In this document: piece after piece, positions 17,862-23,954 of the stretch | How the letters are laid out: each line of letters starts with the position of its first letter | Numbering within the stretch: the stretch's first letter is position 1 | Assembly: GCF_022024115.1 (NCBI RefSeq) | Contig: NZ_CP091792.1 | Coordinates: 620,001 to 684,000 of the forward strand | Source: Prevotella communis | GTDB lineage: Bacteria; Bacteroidota; Bacteroidia; Bacteroidales; Bacteroidaceae | DNA: 64,000 bases | Reading direction: 5' to 3' | Notes under the pieces: model-generated | What the model saw: only the letters and a program-made list of their open reading frames with translations | What the model was told of the DNA's origin: nothing | The model's database searches: none | Position numbers and translations under genes: made by a program

Positions 17862-18998
17862 TTATTGGTGATAAGCAATCTCTTCCGCCAATCTGTTTAG
17901 CATCAGACATTGCTCGCGTGAGATAATTCGGCGTTTCATGTGATATTCCCAAGGGCAGATTTGTAAGAGACGTCCATTGGAACATGCGTCGAACGATTCT
18001 CCAGAAGGCTTATATAAGGGGGGAAACCCATTCTCCCTTACAAGAATGATACGGTAGCCTCGATTCATGGCTTCGCGCATGACCTCCTTCTCGCGTGTTG
18101 CAATGGCTGCGCTTACCAAGATACCGCCAGCCTCGCCGCATGCCAACCATTCTTTTTTGTATTCTGCATATTCTTTGTCGCTATAAGCACTATGCACAAT
18201 CACTGCGACTTTCTGCGGGATGTCAAGTAAGAAACGATTACCTACTATCTGACAATGCCACTCTGCGATGTCAATATAGTTTAGGGTAGTGAAAAAATCA
18301 GGGTGAAGCCGTTTAATGGCTAAGCGGCGAGGATTGTCATCGAGATAGTGCTTCCAGTTGTCAAGCTGGCTATCGTTAAGCAGGATGAGGTCGTTGTAGC
18401 CGCGCTCGAAGAGGGAGGGCATTCCCGCCGCCGATGCGGCGGGAGTGGTGGCTGCCACCACTCGCTGCGCGTCAGTAGCCGCCACCACTCCCTGCGCGTC
18501 AGTAGCCGCCACCACTCGCTGCGCGTCAGTAGCCGCCACCACTCGCTGCGCGTCAGTAGCCGCCACTACTCGCTGCGCGTCAGCGCAGGGTCTATCCATC
18601 CTCCACCAGGCCCTTGAGCATCCTCCTTTAAAGCCTGCCACTATATGCCCTAAATGCTTGCCCTCAGGCAAATCCTCTTTTATTCTCACTATCATGTGAA
18701 TATGATCGGGCATTATGCAGAGCTTCCATATTTCAACCATCTTGTAGATGGCTGATATCTTCTGTACCTCTTCATTTCGAATGGCCTTCCCGAGAGCCAT
18801 CAATTCTACGGATGTATCTTGTTCTCCAGCGGACATGATTAGTTTTCCCAGCACAGGCCGTCTTCCTTCAACAACCAGTGTCACCATATATGTGCCCTTG
18901 CGATGGTAATCGTGCCAGGGTTTGCGGCGTTTCATCTTGTGCTGGGTTTCTCTGACCTGCACACCTGCAGCAATAGCTTCCTCTTTGCTTCTTGACAT
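17862..18998 (-). CDS. REP-associated tyrosine transposase (Y1/HUH) with extra C-terminal domain
   Basis: A 378-residue protein whose N-terminal part fits the Y1/IS200-like family: the HUH motif is MPDHIHMIV (H99, H101) and the likely catalytic tyrosine is Y218 in HYLDDNPRRL. Between them sits a tandem repeat of nine residues, DAQRVVAAT, about five times (139-184), from a 27-bp DNA repeat. Residues 240-378 are not part of the usual transposase; GGILVSAAIATREKEVMREAMNRG split as GGILVSAAIA and EVMREAMNRGYRIILVREN suggests a Rossmann-like, perhaps DprA/SLOG-like, fold (inference). It ends five bases from the protease stop, converging with it. No flanking insertion repeats were found. Confidence 0.8.
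   Translation of the reverse strand: MSRSKEEAIAAGVQVRETQHKMKRRKPWHDYHRKGTYMVTLVVEGRRPVLGKLIMSAGEQDTSVELMALGKAIRNEEVQKISAIYKMVEIWKLCIMPDHIHMIVRIKEDLPEGKHLGHIVAGFKGGCSRAWWRMDRPCADAQRVVAATDAQRVVAATDAQRVVAATDAQGVVAATDAQRVVAATTPAASAAGMPSLFERGYNDLILLNDSQLDNWKHYLDDNPRRLAIKRLHPDFFTTLNYIDIAEWHCQIVGNRFLLDIPQKVAVIVHSAYSDKEYAEYKKEWLACGEAGGILVSAAIATREKEVMREAMNRGYRIILVRENGFPPLYKPSGESFDACSNGRLLQICPWEYHMKRRIISREQCLMLNRLAEEIAYHQ
18424..18463. repeat. Two GC-rich perfect hairpins inside the transposase gene
   Basis: CCCGCCGC and GCGGCGGG form an 8-bp stem with a 4-base loop (18424-18443). GAGTGGTGGC and GCCACCACTC form a 10-bp stem around a single base (18443-18463). Both border the 27-bp tandem repeat and resemble REP-type hairpins. 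Confidence 0.65.
18454..18583. repeat. 27-bp tandem repeat, about five copies
   Basis: Copies start at 18454, 18481, 18508, 18535 and 18562 (last partial). They are nearly identical with single-base changes and keep the reading frame. Each unit contains GTAG followed by a GC-rich stretch. Confidence 0.95.
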
Positions 18999-19051
18999 AT
19001 TGGTTTTTGGTGATACGGTTGATACCTATGAAATAGTAAGGAAACGTATCG

Positions 19052-19735
19052 TTATTTCGTAGCCTTCTCAAACTGTTCCATCAACCACTTGTTCTGTTCA
19101 TCGATTGTCATGTGACTGTTGTCGAGCAGGAGGGCATCATCGGCCTGGCGGAGGGGTGATACCTCACGGTGTGAGTCGATATAGTCGCGCTCCTGTACGT
19201 TCTTCAGGATATCGGCATAGTCAGCGGGCATGCCTTTCTGTTGCAACTCGTCGTAGCGGCGCTGGGCACGTACCTCGGCACTGGCTGTGACGAAAATCTT
19301 GAGTTCGGCATTGGGGAATACGGTCGTACCGATATCACGTCCGTCCATCACAATACCGCCTTCACGGCCCATCTTCTGCTGTTGTGCTACAAGGGCAGTG
19401 CGTACAAAGGGGATAGCGGCGATGGGACTGACATGATTGCTCACTTCGAGGTTGCGGATCTCGCGTTCTACATTCTCGCCATTCAGGAATGTGGTGGTCT
19501 TTCCGTCAATCAGACGCTGGTCGATGTCAATCTGGGGCATGGCCTCGCGAAGCTGCTCCTCCAGGACGGCGCCGTCGGCTGTGAAGAGCTGATGGCGCAG
19601 GGCATAAAGGGTTACACAGCGATACATAGCGCCTGTGTCTACATATACATACCCCACTTTGCGGGCAAGTTCTTTGGCCATTGTGCTCTTTCCGCAGGAA
19701 GAATGACCGTCAATAGCTATTGTAATTTTTTTCAT
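19052..19735 (-). CDS. cmk: Cytidylate kinase
   Basis: Phosphorylates CMP and dCMP to the diphosphates. The 227 residues start [18 protein letters not shown] with the P-loop at 10-18, followed by [16 protein letters not shown] and the [22 protein letters not shown] block typical of Cmk. It lies downstream of porQ on the same strand, an arrangement I recall from other T9SS-bearing Bacteroidetes. The 50-bp gap to porQ holds a 9-bp tandem repeat. Confidence 0.96.
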   Translation of the reverse strand: MKKITIAIDGHSSCGKSTMAKELARKVGYVYVDTGAMYRCVTLYALRHQLFTADGAVLEEQLREAMPQIDIDQRLIDGKTTTFLNGENVEREIRNLEVSNHVSPIAAIPFVRTALVAQQQKMGREGGIVMDGRDIGTTVFPNAELKIFVTASAEVRAQRRYDELQQKGMPADYADILKNVQERDYIDSHREVSPLRQADDALLLDNSHMTIDEQNKWLMEQFEKATK

Positions 19736-19750
19736 ATGGTGTTTTTTTTG

Positions 19751-19795
19751 TAATGGGTCTGATGGGCTTTATGGGCCTAATGGGCCTAGAGGGCG
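19751..19795. repeat. 9-bp tandem repeat between porQ and cmk
   Basis: Five units of the type TNATGGGCC in a row. The tract covers the porQ stop codon and most of the gap to cmk. Unlike the other microrepeats here the period is nine. Confidence 0.8.
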
Positions 19796-20733
19796 TAGCT
19801 GAAATTAATCATCAGGGAGGTGCTGCTCACATGGTATTTCCCGTAGGCCACATGCAGCTGCATCCGCTCCAGCATCATACCGGCACCGATGGAAAGGGCT
19901 GCCCCGTGACTGCTCTCATCGTTTTCTCCTGCACTGATCTTCATCTCCGAGGCGCGCATGGCATTGTAGCCGGCTGCGATATAGAACTGGTCGCTCAGCA
20001 GGAGGTCGGCTCCCAGCACCAGGTGCTTGCCGATGCCGTACTCCCAGTTGTTCAGACGTACCAGCGTGGCAGAGAAACGCAGTGGTGAACTGGCCAGGCG
20101 CTTGCTGACACCCAGTTGCACGTCGAGTGGCATTCGCTCGAAATCATCGTCATAGGCTTTCAGTTGCCCGCCCAGGTTGCGGGCCACGGCACCGATGCTC
20201 CAGTTGCTCTCTTCGTCAAAATAGTTGAGGCCCAGGTCGACGGCTGCGCCCATGGCATTATAATGGCCGATGTACGAGGCGACCATCTTGGCGGTGATAC
20301 CACCGCTGATATGTTCTGTCAGTCCATAGGCAAAGGTGCCGCCTACGGCAAAGTCGCTGGCATGAAAGGTTCCTGTCTCCTCATTGCTGACAGTGGTCTG
20401 CTTCATTTCACCATAGTTGATGAAACGTCCCTGGATGCCCCAGGAGCCGCGGTCGCCGACAAACTGTGAATAGGAGGCACTTCCCGTTACCGAGCCCTGC
20501 ATGTAGGTCATCATGTTGAGACCGAGTGTGCGGTCACTGACGAAATTCAGAAGGGCAGGGTTGTGGAATACCATGGCGGCATCATTGTCTGTGAGCGTCA
20601 CATTCTCTCCACCCAGGGCAGCAGCATGGGCGCTGGTGGGCAGTCTGAGGAAATTGAACGCAGTCTGACTGTCTTGCGCCTTGATGGGAAGCGCAAGTAG
20701 CATAAGCCAGGTGAAAATGATGAAAAATCTCAT
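19786..20733 (-). CDS. porQ: Type IX secretion system protein PorQ
   Basis: Outer-membrane beta-barrel protein of the PorV/PorQ type, part of the attachment complex of the T9SS. With the start MRFFIIFTWLMLLALPIKAQ the protein has 315 residues with a signal peptide. The segment FNFLRLPTSAHAAALGGENV followed by DNDAAMVFHNPALL is the family hallmark, and the alternating beta-strand pattern ends in an aromatic-rich C-terminus (SLMINFSYAL). An upstream ATG would add eight residues and is less likely. The gene is divergent from tonB. Its presence supports reading the C-terminal tails of several proteins here as T9SS signals. Confidence 0.9.
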   Translation of the reverse strand: MRFFIIFTWLMLLALPIKAQDSQTAFNFLRLPTSAHAAALGGENVTLTDNDAAMVFHNPALLNFVSDRTLGLNMMTYMQGSVTGSASYSQFVGDRGSWGIQGRFINYGEMKQTTVSNEETGTFHASDFAVGGTFAYGLTEHISGGITAKMVASYIGHYNAMGAAVDLGLNYFDEESNWSIGAVARNLGGQLKAYDDDFERMPLDVQLGVSKRLASSPLRFSATLVRLNNWEYGIGKHLVLGADLLLSDQFYIAAGYNAMRASEMKISAGENDESSHGAALSIGAGMMLERMQLHVAYGKYHVSSTSLMINFSYAL

Positions 20734-20754
20734 GCCAATGGTACTATTCGGGCA

Positions 20755-20762
20755 CAAAGGTA
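20755..20762 (-). promoter_or_regulatory. Promoter -7 box of porQ (TACCTTTG)
   Basis: On the minus strand a TAnnTTTG match lies 21 bases upstream of the porQ ATG at 20733. No clear TTTG -33 box. Confidence 0.55.
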
Positions 20763-20836
20763 CGAAATATGCCGCGTAAATCTGACTTTATAACGAATAT
20801 TTTTTATTTTTATTTCCCCCTTTCGGCTTTATTTAG

Positions 20837-20844
20837 TATTTTTG
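20837..20844 (+). promoter_or_regulatory. Promoter -7 box of tonB (TATTTTTG)
   Basis: The match ends only nine bases before the ATG at 20854, so the transcript would have a leader of just a few bases. This box also explains why an earlier TTG start in the same frame is unlikely. Confidence 0.5.
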
Positions 20845-20853
20845 CACCGCATT

Positions 20854-21549
20854 ATGGAAGAGAAGAAAAGTAAAAAGGCTGATTTGGAGCATGGATGGAT
20901 ACGCAGGTTCCTGCTGGGACTTGTGATTTCCCTGCTGTGTTTCTTTGTGGCACTGATAATGCCTTTTCCAGAGGATGACCCACTTGATGATCCTGATTTG
21001 CTGGACATGTTCTCCATGGATGAAGAACTGCCGTCGCTGATGCGCCCGGAGAATGAGCTTGCATTGGCCCCTAAGGTGGAACCGGAGCCTTCCAAGAAAC
21101 TGGTGGTGAAGGAGGAAGAACAGGACCAGGAACAGAAACTCCTGAAGGATAATGAACCTGTAGAGACGGATATGGATGATGACATGAGTGCTACGGATGA
21201 GGATGAAAAGGAACCGCCCAAACCCGAGGAGGAAGCAATCAGTTTCCGTGTGGTAGAGGATCTGCCTCAATTCCCCGGTGGTGCCATTGAGATGATGAAA
21301 TGGCTGCAGCGTAATCTGAAATATCCCCCAACCATACAGGAACGGAAAATTCAGGGAAAGGTAATCGCTGAGTTTATCGTAAACAAGGACGGGTCGGTGA
21401 CGGACGTGAAGGTGGTGAAATCGCTGAATCCGCTCTGTGACCGGGAAGTGCTGCGCGTACTTCGTATGATGCCCCGCTGGACGGCTGGTATTCAGAATGA
21501 TGAACCTTGCCGTACGAAAGTGTGTATCCCCGTTGTCTTTAAATTGTAA
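20854..21549 (+). CDS. tonB: TonB family energy transducer
   Basis: Inner-membrane anchored protein that passes proton-motive force to TonB-dependent outer-membrane transporters such as SusC. The 231 residues show one membrane helix (about 17-37), a charged acidic and Pro/Glu-rich spacer (about 40-140), and a C-terminal TonB domain (LPQFPGGAIEMMKWLQRNLKYP, then GKVIAEFIVNKDGSVTDVKV). The start at the ATG giving MEEKKSKKADL is chosen over an upstream TTG that would lie within the promoter. No exbB/exbD is nearby. Confidence 0.9.
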   Translation: MEEKKSKKADLEHGWIRRFLLGLVISLLCFFVALIMPFPEDDPLDDPDLLDMFSMDEELPSLMRPENELALAPKVEPEPSKKLVVKEEEQDQEQKLLKDNEPVETDMDDDMSATDEDEKEPPKPEEEAISFRVVEDLPQFPGGAIEMMKWLQRNLKYPPTIQERKIQGKVIAEFIVNKDGSVTDVKVVKSLNPLCDREVLRVLRMMPRWTAGIQNDEPCRTKVCIPVVFKL

Positions 21550-21571
21550 TCAATAAAAAACCGATATAGTT

Positions 21572-22546
21572 ATGATGACATCTGAAGAGATTCTGAGAGT
21601 TGTTAATAAGGGATTGGAGTCCCTTGCGTATGACCGTAAGCCCGCATCGCTCTATGAGCCTATCCGTTATGTGCTGTCACTGGGCGGTAAGCGTATCCGT
21701 CCTGTACTGATGTTGCTGAGCTATAACCTGTTCAAGGAACATCCCGAGGAGATTCTGATGCCGGCCCTGGGTCTGGAGACCTATCATAACTATACGCTGC
21801 TCCATGACGACCTGATGGATAATGCCGATGTGCGACGCGGTCAGCCCACGGTTCATAAGAAATGGGATGCCAATACGGCTATCCTCTCAGGAGACTCTAT
21901 GCTGGTGCTGGCCTATCAGCGTGTGGCCCAGTGTGACAATGCCCATCTTGCCCAGGTGCTTGACCTGTTTACGGAGACTGCCCTTGAGATTGGGGAAGGT
22001 CAGCAGTTTGACATGGACTTCGAGACACGTAATGACGTGGAAGAGGAGGAATATATCGAGATGATCCGCCTGAAGACCAGTGTGCTGCTGGCCTGTGCCT
22101 TGAAGATGGGTGCCCTCTTGGGCGATGCATCCCAGGAGGATGCTGACCTGCTCTATCGCTTCGGTGAGAAGATTGGTCTGGCATTCCAGCTTCAGGACGA
22201 CTTGCTTGATGTCTATGGCGATCCGAAGGTCTTTGGTAAGGCTATCGGCGGTGATATCACTTCGAATAAGAAGACTTATATGCTTATCAATGCCGTGAAT
22301 CGTGCCAATGCCGAACAGCGTGCAGAACTGATGCGCTGGATTGAGGCGAAGCAGTTTGACCGTGCGGAGAAGGTGGCTGCGGTGACCCGCCTGTATGACG
22401 AGATCGGTATCCGTCAACTCTGTGAAGAGAAGATAAACTGCTATTTCGAGCAGGGTAAGCAGTTGCTCGAAAAGGTGAACGTGCCTGCAGAGCGCAAGGA
22501 GGTGCTTCGCCAGTATACGAACGCCATGATGCACAGGGAGAAGTAA
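21572..22546 (+). CDS. Polyprenyl diphosphate synthase
   Basis: Trans-prenyltransferase that extends allylic diphosphates with IPP, probably for quinone side chains. The 324 residues carry the first aspartate motif DDLMD (78-82) and the second in LQDDLLDVYGD near 208, with GGKRIRPVL at 38-46. Chain length cannot be read from sequence alone. It follows tonB by 22 bases. Confidence 0.92.
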   Translation: MMTSEEILRVVNKGLESLAYDRKPASLYEPIRYVLSLGGKRIRPVLMLLSYNLFKEHPEEILMPALGLETYHNYTLLHDDLMDNADVRRGQPTVHKKWDANTAILSGDSMLVLAYQRVAQCDNAHLAQVLDLFTETALEIGEGQQFDMDFETRNDVEEEEYIEMIRLKTSVLLACALKMGALLGDASQEDADLLYRFGEKIGLAFQLQDDLLDVYGDPKVFGKAIGGDITSNKKTYMLINAVNRANAEQRAELMRWIEAKQFDRAEKVAAVTRLYDEIGIRQLCEEKINCYFEQGKQLLEKVNVPAERKEVLRQYTNAMMHREK

Positions 22547-22550
22547 AAGG

Positions 22551-22571
22551 GAAGAGTGAAGAGTGAAAAAA
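22551..22571. repeat. Heptad repeat at the start of tatD
   Basis: Three 7-bp units, GAAGAGT twice and GAAAAAA. The GTG used as possible tatD start lies within it. The reverse complement resembles the in-gene tract of the GH31 gene at 57851-57878. Confidence 0.75.
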
Positions 22572-23410
22572 TTCTTGCCGTGCAAGCGACCAAAGGTCGA
22601 GCGGCTACCGCAGTGGAAGTTTCTTTCGTAGATACACATTGCCATTTGGATGGTGAGGAATTTGACCTGGATAGGGCAGAGGTGATGCAGCGGGCCCGTG
22701 AGGCTGGTTGCAAGGCTATCTTCCTGCCTGCTATCGACTTTCCTACTTCCCAGCGTATTCTGACCCTTTCTGAGCAATACCCCGACTGGCTCTATCCGAT
22801 GGTGGGACTCCACCCGGAGGAAGTGCGTGCCGACTGGCGTGAGCAGCTGGAGAAGATAAAAGTTCTCATCCATCACCCTTCTTCCGTCAGCCCTCTTATT
22901 GCTATCGGTGAGGTTGGCCTTGATTTCTATTGGAGCAGGGAGTTCGAAAAGGAACAGCTGGAGGCTTTCGAGGTACAGGTGCAGTGGTCGGTTGAGACAC
23001 AGTTACCCCTGATGATTCATTGTAGAAAGGCCCAGAACGAGATGGTACATATTATAAAGAGGTATGCCGACCGGTTGCCTGGAGGTGTGTTTCATTGCTT
23101 TACGGGGAATGACAAAGAGGCGGCAGAACTGTTGCAGTTCGACCGGTTTGTACTTGGCGTTGGCGGTGTGCTGACATTTAAGAAGAGTCATCTTCCCGAA
23201 GTCCTTCTGACTAGTGTGCCCCTTGACCGCCTGGTGCTGGAAACGGATGCCCCCTATATGGCACCTGTGCCTATGCGGGGACAGCGTAATGAGTCATCGT
23301 ATATCCGTCATGTCATCACCCGTCTTGCAGAGGCCTATGGCGTGGATGAATTGGAAATTTGTCATCATACGAATGAAAATGTGAAAAAAGTATTTGGTAT
23401 TCAGGTATAA
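22556..23410 (+). CDS. TatD family metal-dependent hydrolase (DNase)
   Basis: TIM-barrel nuclease family with two metals. Motifs are VDTHCHLD (26-31 region), GLHPEE, AIGEVGLDFYW, PLMIHCRKA, GGVFHCFTGN and LETDAPYMAP. There is no ATG between the upstream gene and the first conserved residue. Possible starts are GTG at 22556 or GTG at 22613, the second giving VEVSFVDTHCHL. The first 19 residues from the upstream GTG come partly from a heptad repeat. A further four heptads (22871-22898) encode HHPSSVSPL inside the protein. Confidence 0.92.
   Translation: MKSEKILAVQATKGRAATAVEVSFVDTHCHLDGEEFDLDRAEVMQRAREAGCKAIFLPAIDFPTSQRILTLSEQYPDWLYPMVGLHPEEVRADWREQLEKIKVLIHHPSSVSPLIAIGEVGLDFYWSREFEKEQLEAFEVQVQWSVETQLPLMIHCRKAQNEMVHIIKRYADRLPGGVFHCFTGNDKEAAELLQFDRFVLGVGGVLTFKKSHLPEVLLTSVPLDRLVLETDAPYMAPVPMRGQRNESSYIRHVITRLAEAYGVDELEICHHTNENVKKVFGIQV
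22871..22898. repeat. In-gene heptad tract in tatD
   Basis: Four units of pattern NNTCNNN (CATCACC, CTTCTTC, CGTCAGC, CCTCTTA), same family as the protease tract; gives the residues HHPSSV. Confidence 0.65.
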
Positions 23411-23416
23411 ATTGAT

Positions 23417-23424
23417 TACCTTTG
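23417..23424 (+). promoter_or_regulatory. Promoter -7 box of tRNA-Ser (TACCTTTG)
   Basis: TAnnTTTG match 16 bases ahead of the mature tRNA 5' end and just past the tatD stop. Confidence 0.6.
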
Positions 23425-23440
23425 CAGCCGCAAACAATTA

Positions 23441-23528
23441 GGAGAGGTGCTCGAGTGGTTGAAGAGGCACGCCTGGAAAGCGTGTAACCGGCAAAACCGG
23501 TTCGCAGGTTCGAATCCTGTTCTCTCCG
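23441..23528 (+). tRNA. tRNA-Ser (anticodon GGA)
   Basis: An 88-nt class II tRNA. The acceptor GGAGAGG pairs with the 3' CTCTCC, the anticodon stem CACGC/GCGTG closes the loop CTGGAAA with GGA in the centre, a long variable arm ACCGGCAAAACCGGT follows, and the T arm has GTTCGAATC. The next bases are GCA rather than a full CCA. Confidence 0.96.
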
Positions 23529-23594
23529 CAGGATTAATAGGATTCAAAGCTTCGAGGCAACTCGAGGCTTTTTTCGAATCCTGTTCTCTCCGCA
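23509..23594. repeat. 22-bp direct repeat of the tRNA-Ser 3' end
   Basis: The last 20 bases of the tRNA plus two more (23509-23530) recur without change at 23573-23594. Only 42 bases lie between, mostly a terminator hairpin. The arrangement is like an attachment-site pair with almost nothing between, or a remnant of a second tRNA copy. Confidence 0.9.
23547..23574 (+). terminator. Terminator of tRNA-Ser
   Basis: A 10-bp stem (23547-23556 with 23561-23570, one G-U pair) closed by a GCAA tetraloop and followed by T residues. Confidence 0.85.
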
Positions 23595-23602
23595 TTAATT
23601 AG

Positions 23603-23633
23603 GTTTCGGGATTTTTTTTCCCGAAACTTTTTT
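23603..23633 (+). terminator. Second hairpin terminator
   Basis: Perfect arms GTTTCGGGA (23603-23611) and TCCCGAAAC (23619-23627) with a T-rich loop and a run of Ts. It follows the duplicated tRNA 3' end, so each copy of that end has its own terminator. Confidence 0.8.
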
Positions 23634-23954
23634 ATGAAATCGCTTTATTAGCCATTTTCTGTCGAATAGTTCCGCGTTTTTATTGTCTTTTCCCCTTTTG
23701 TTGCGATGGATTGGTGATATGAATCGATAGATGATGCTTTTCTTGATGTAAGTTAATGAATAGTAGAATTTTATTATTCGTTGATGATACAAATCAGAAA
23801 GCACATGAAACGTTTTTCGTTGAAGTTTGTACGAAATAGAAAGCCCGTGGGATGTAAATAAAAGCAATTTTAGCATAAATTACTTAATTTTGCATCCGAT
23901 TACGAACTAACCGCAAATAATTGTAAACAAAATAATAACCAAAAACAAAATCGA
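23634..23954 (+). promoter_or_regulatory. Upstream region of the FAS1/SusCD operon
   Basis: A 321-base AT-rich gap without a convincing gene. The -7 box TAATTTTG lies at 23885-23892, leaving a leader of about 55 bases before the ATG at 23955. A short ORF on the minus strand (23595-23876) has no features of a real gene. No clear regulator site was recognised. Confidence 0.6.

Noticed and set aside
18454..18583. Possible CRISPR array
   Set aside because: The 27-bp units abut with no spacers, keep frame and lie inside a transposase gene.
19012..19050. Inverted repeat GATACGGTT and AAACGTATC between the transposase and cmk
   Set aside because: Has a mismatch, a long loop and no T-run; too weak to call a terminator or element end.
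23509..23594. Genomic island end with integrase
   Set aside because: The two 22-bp copies are only 64 bases apart and no integrase gene lies near, so an intact element is not supported.
23595..23876. Minus-strand ORF of 93 residues before the FAS1 operon
   Set aside because: Lies over terminator and promoter sequence, with Lys/Ile-rich composition expected of AT-rich noncoding DNA and no recognisable motif.
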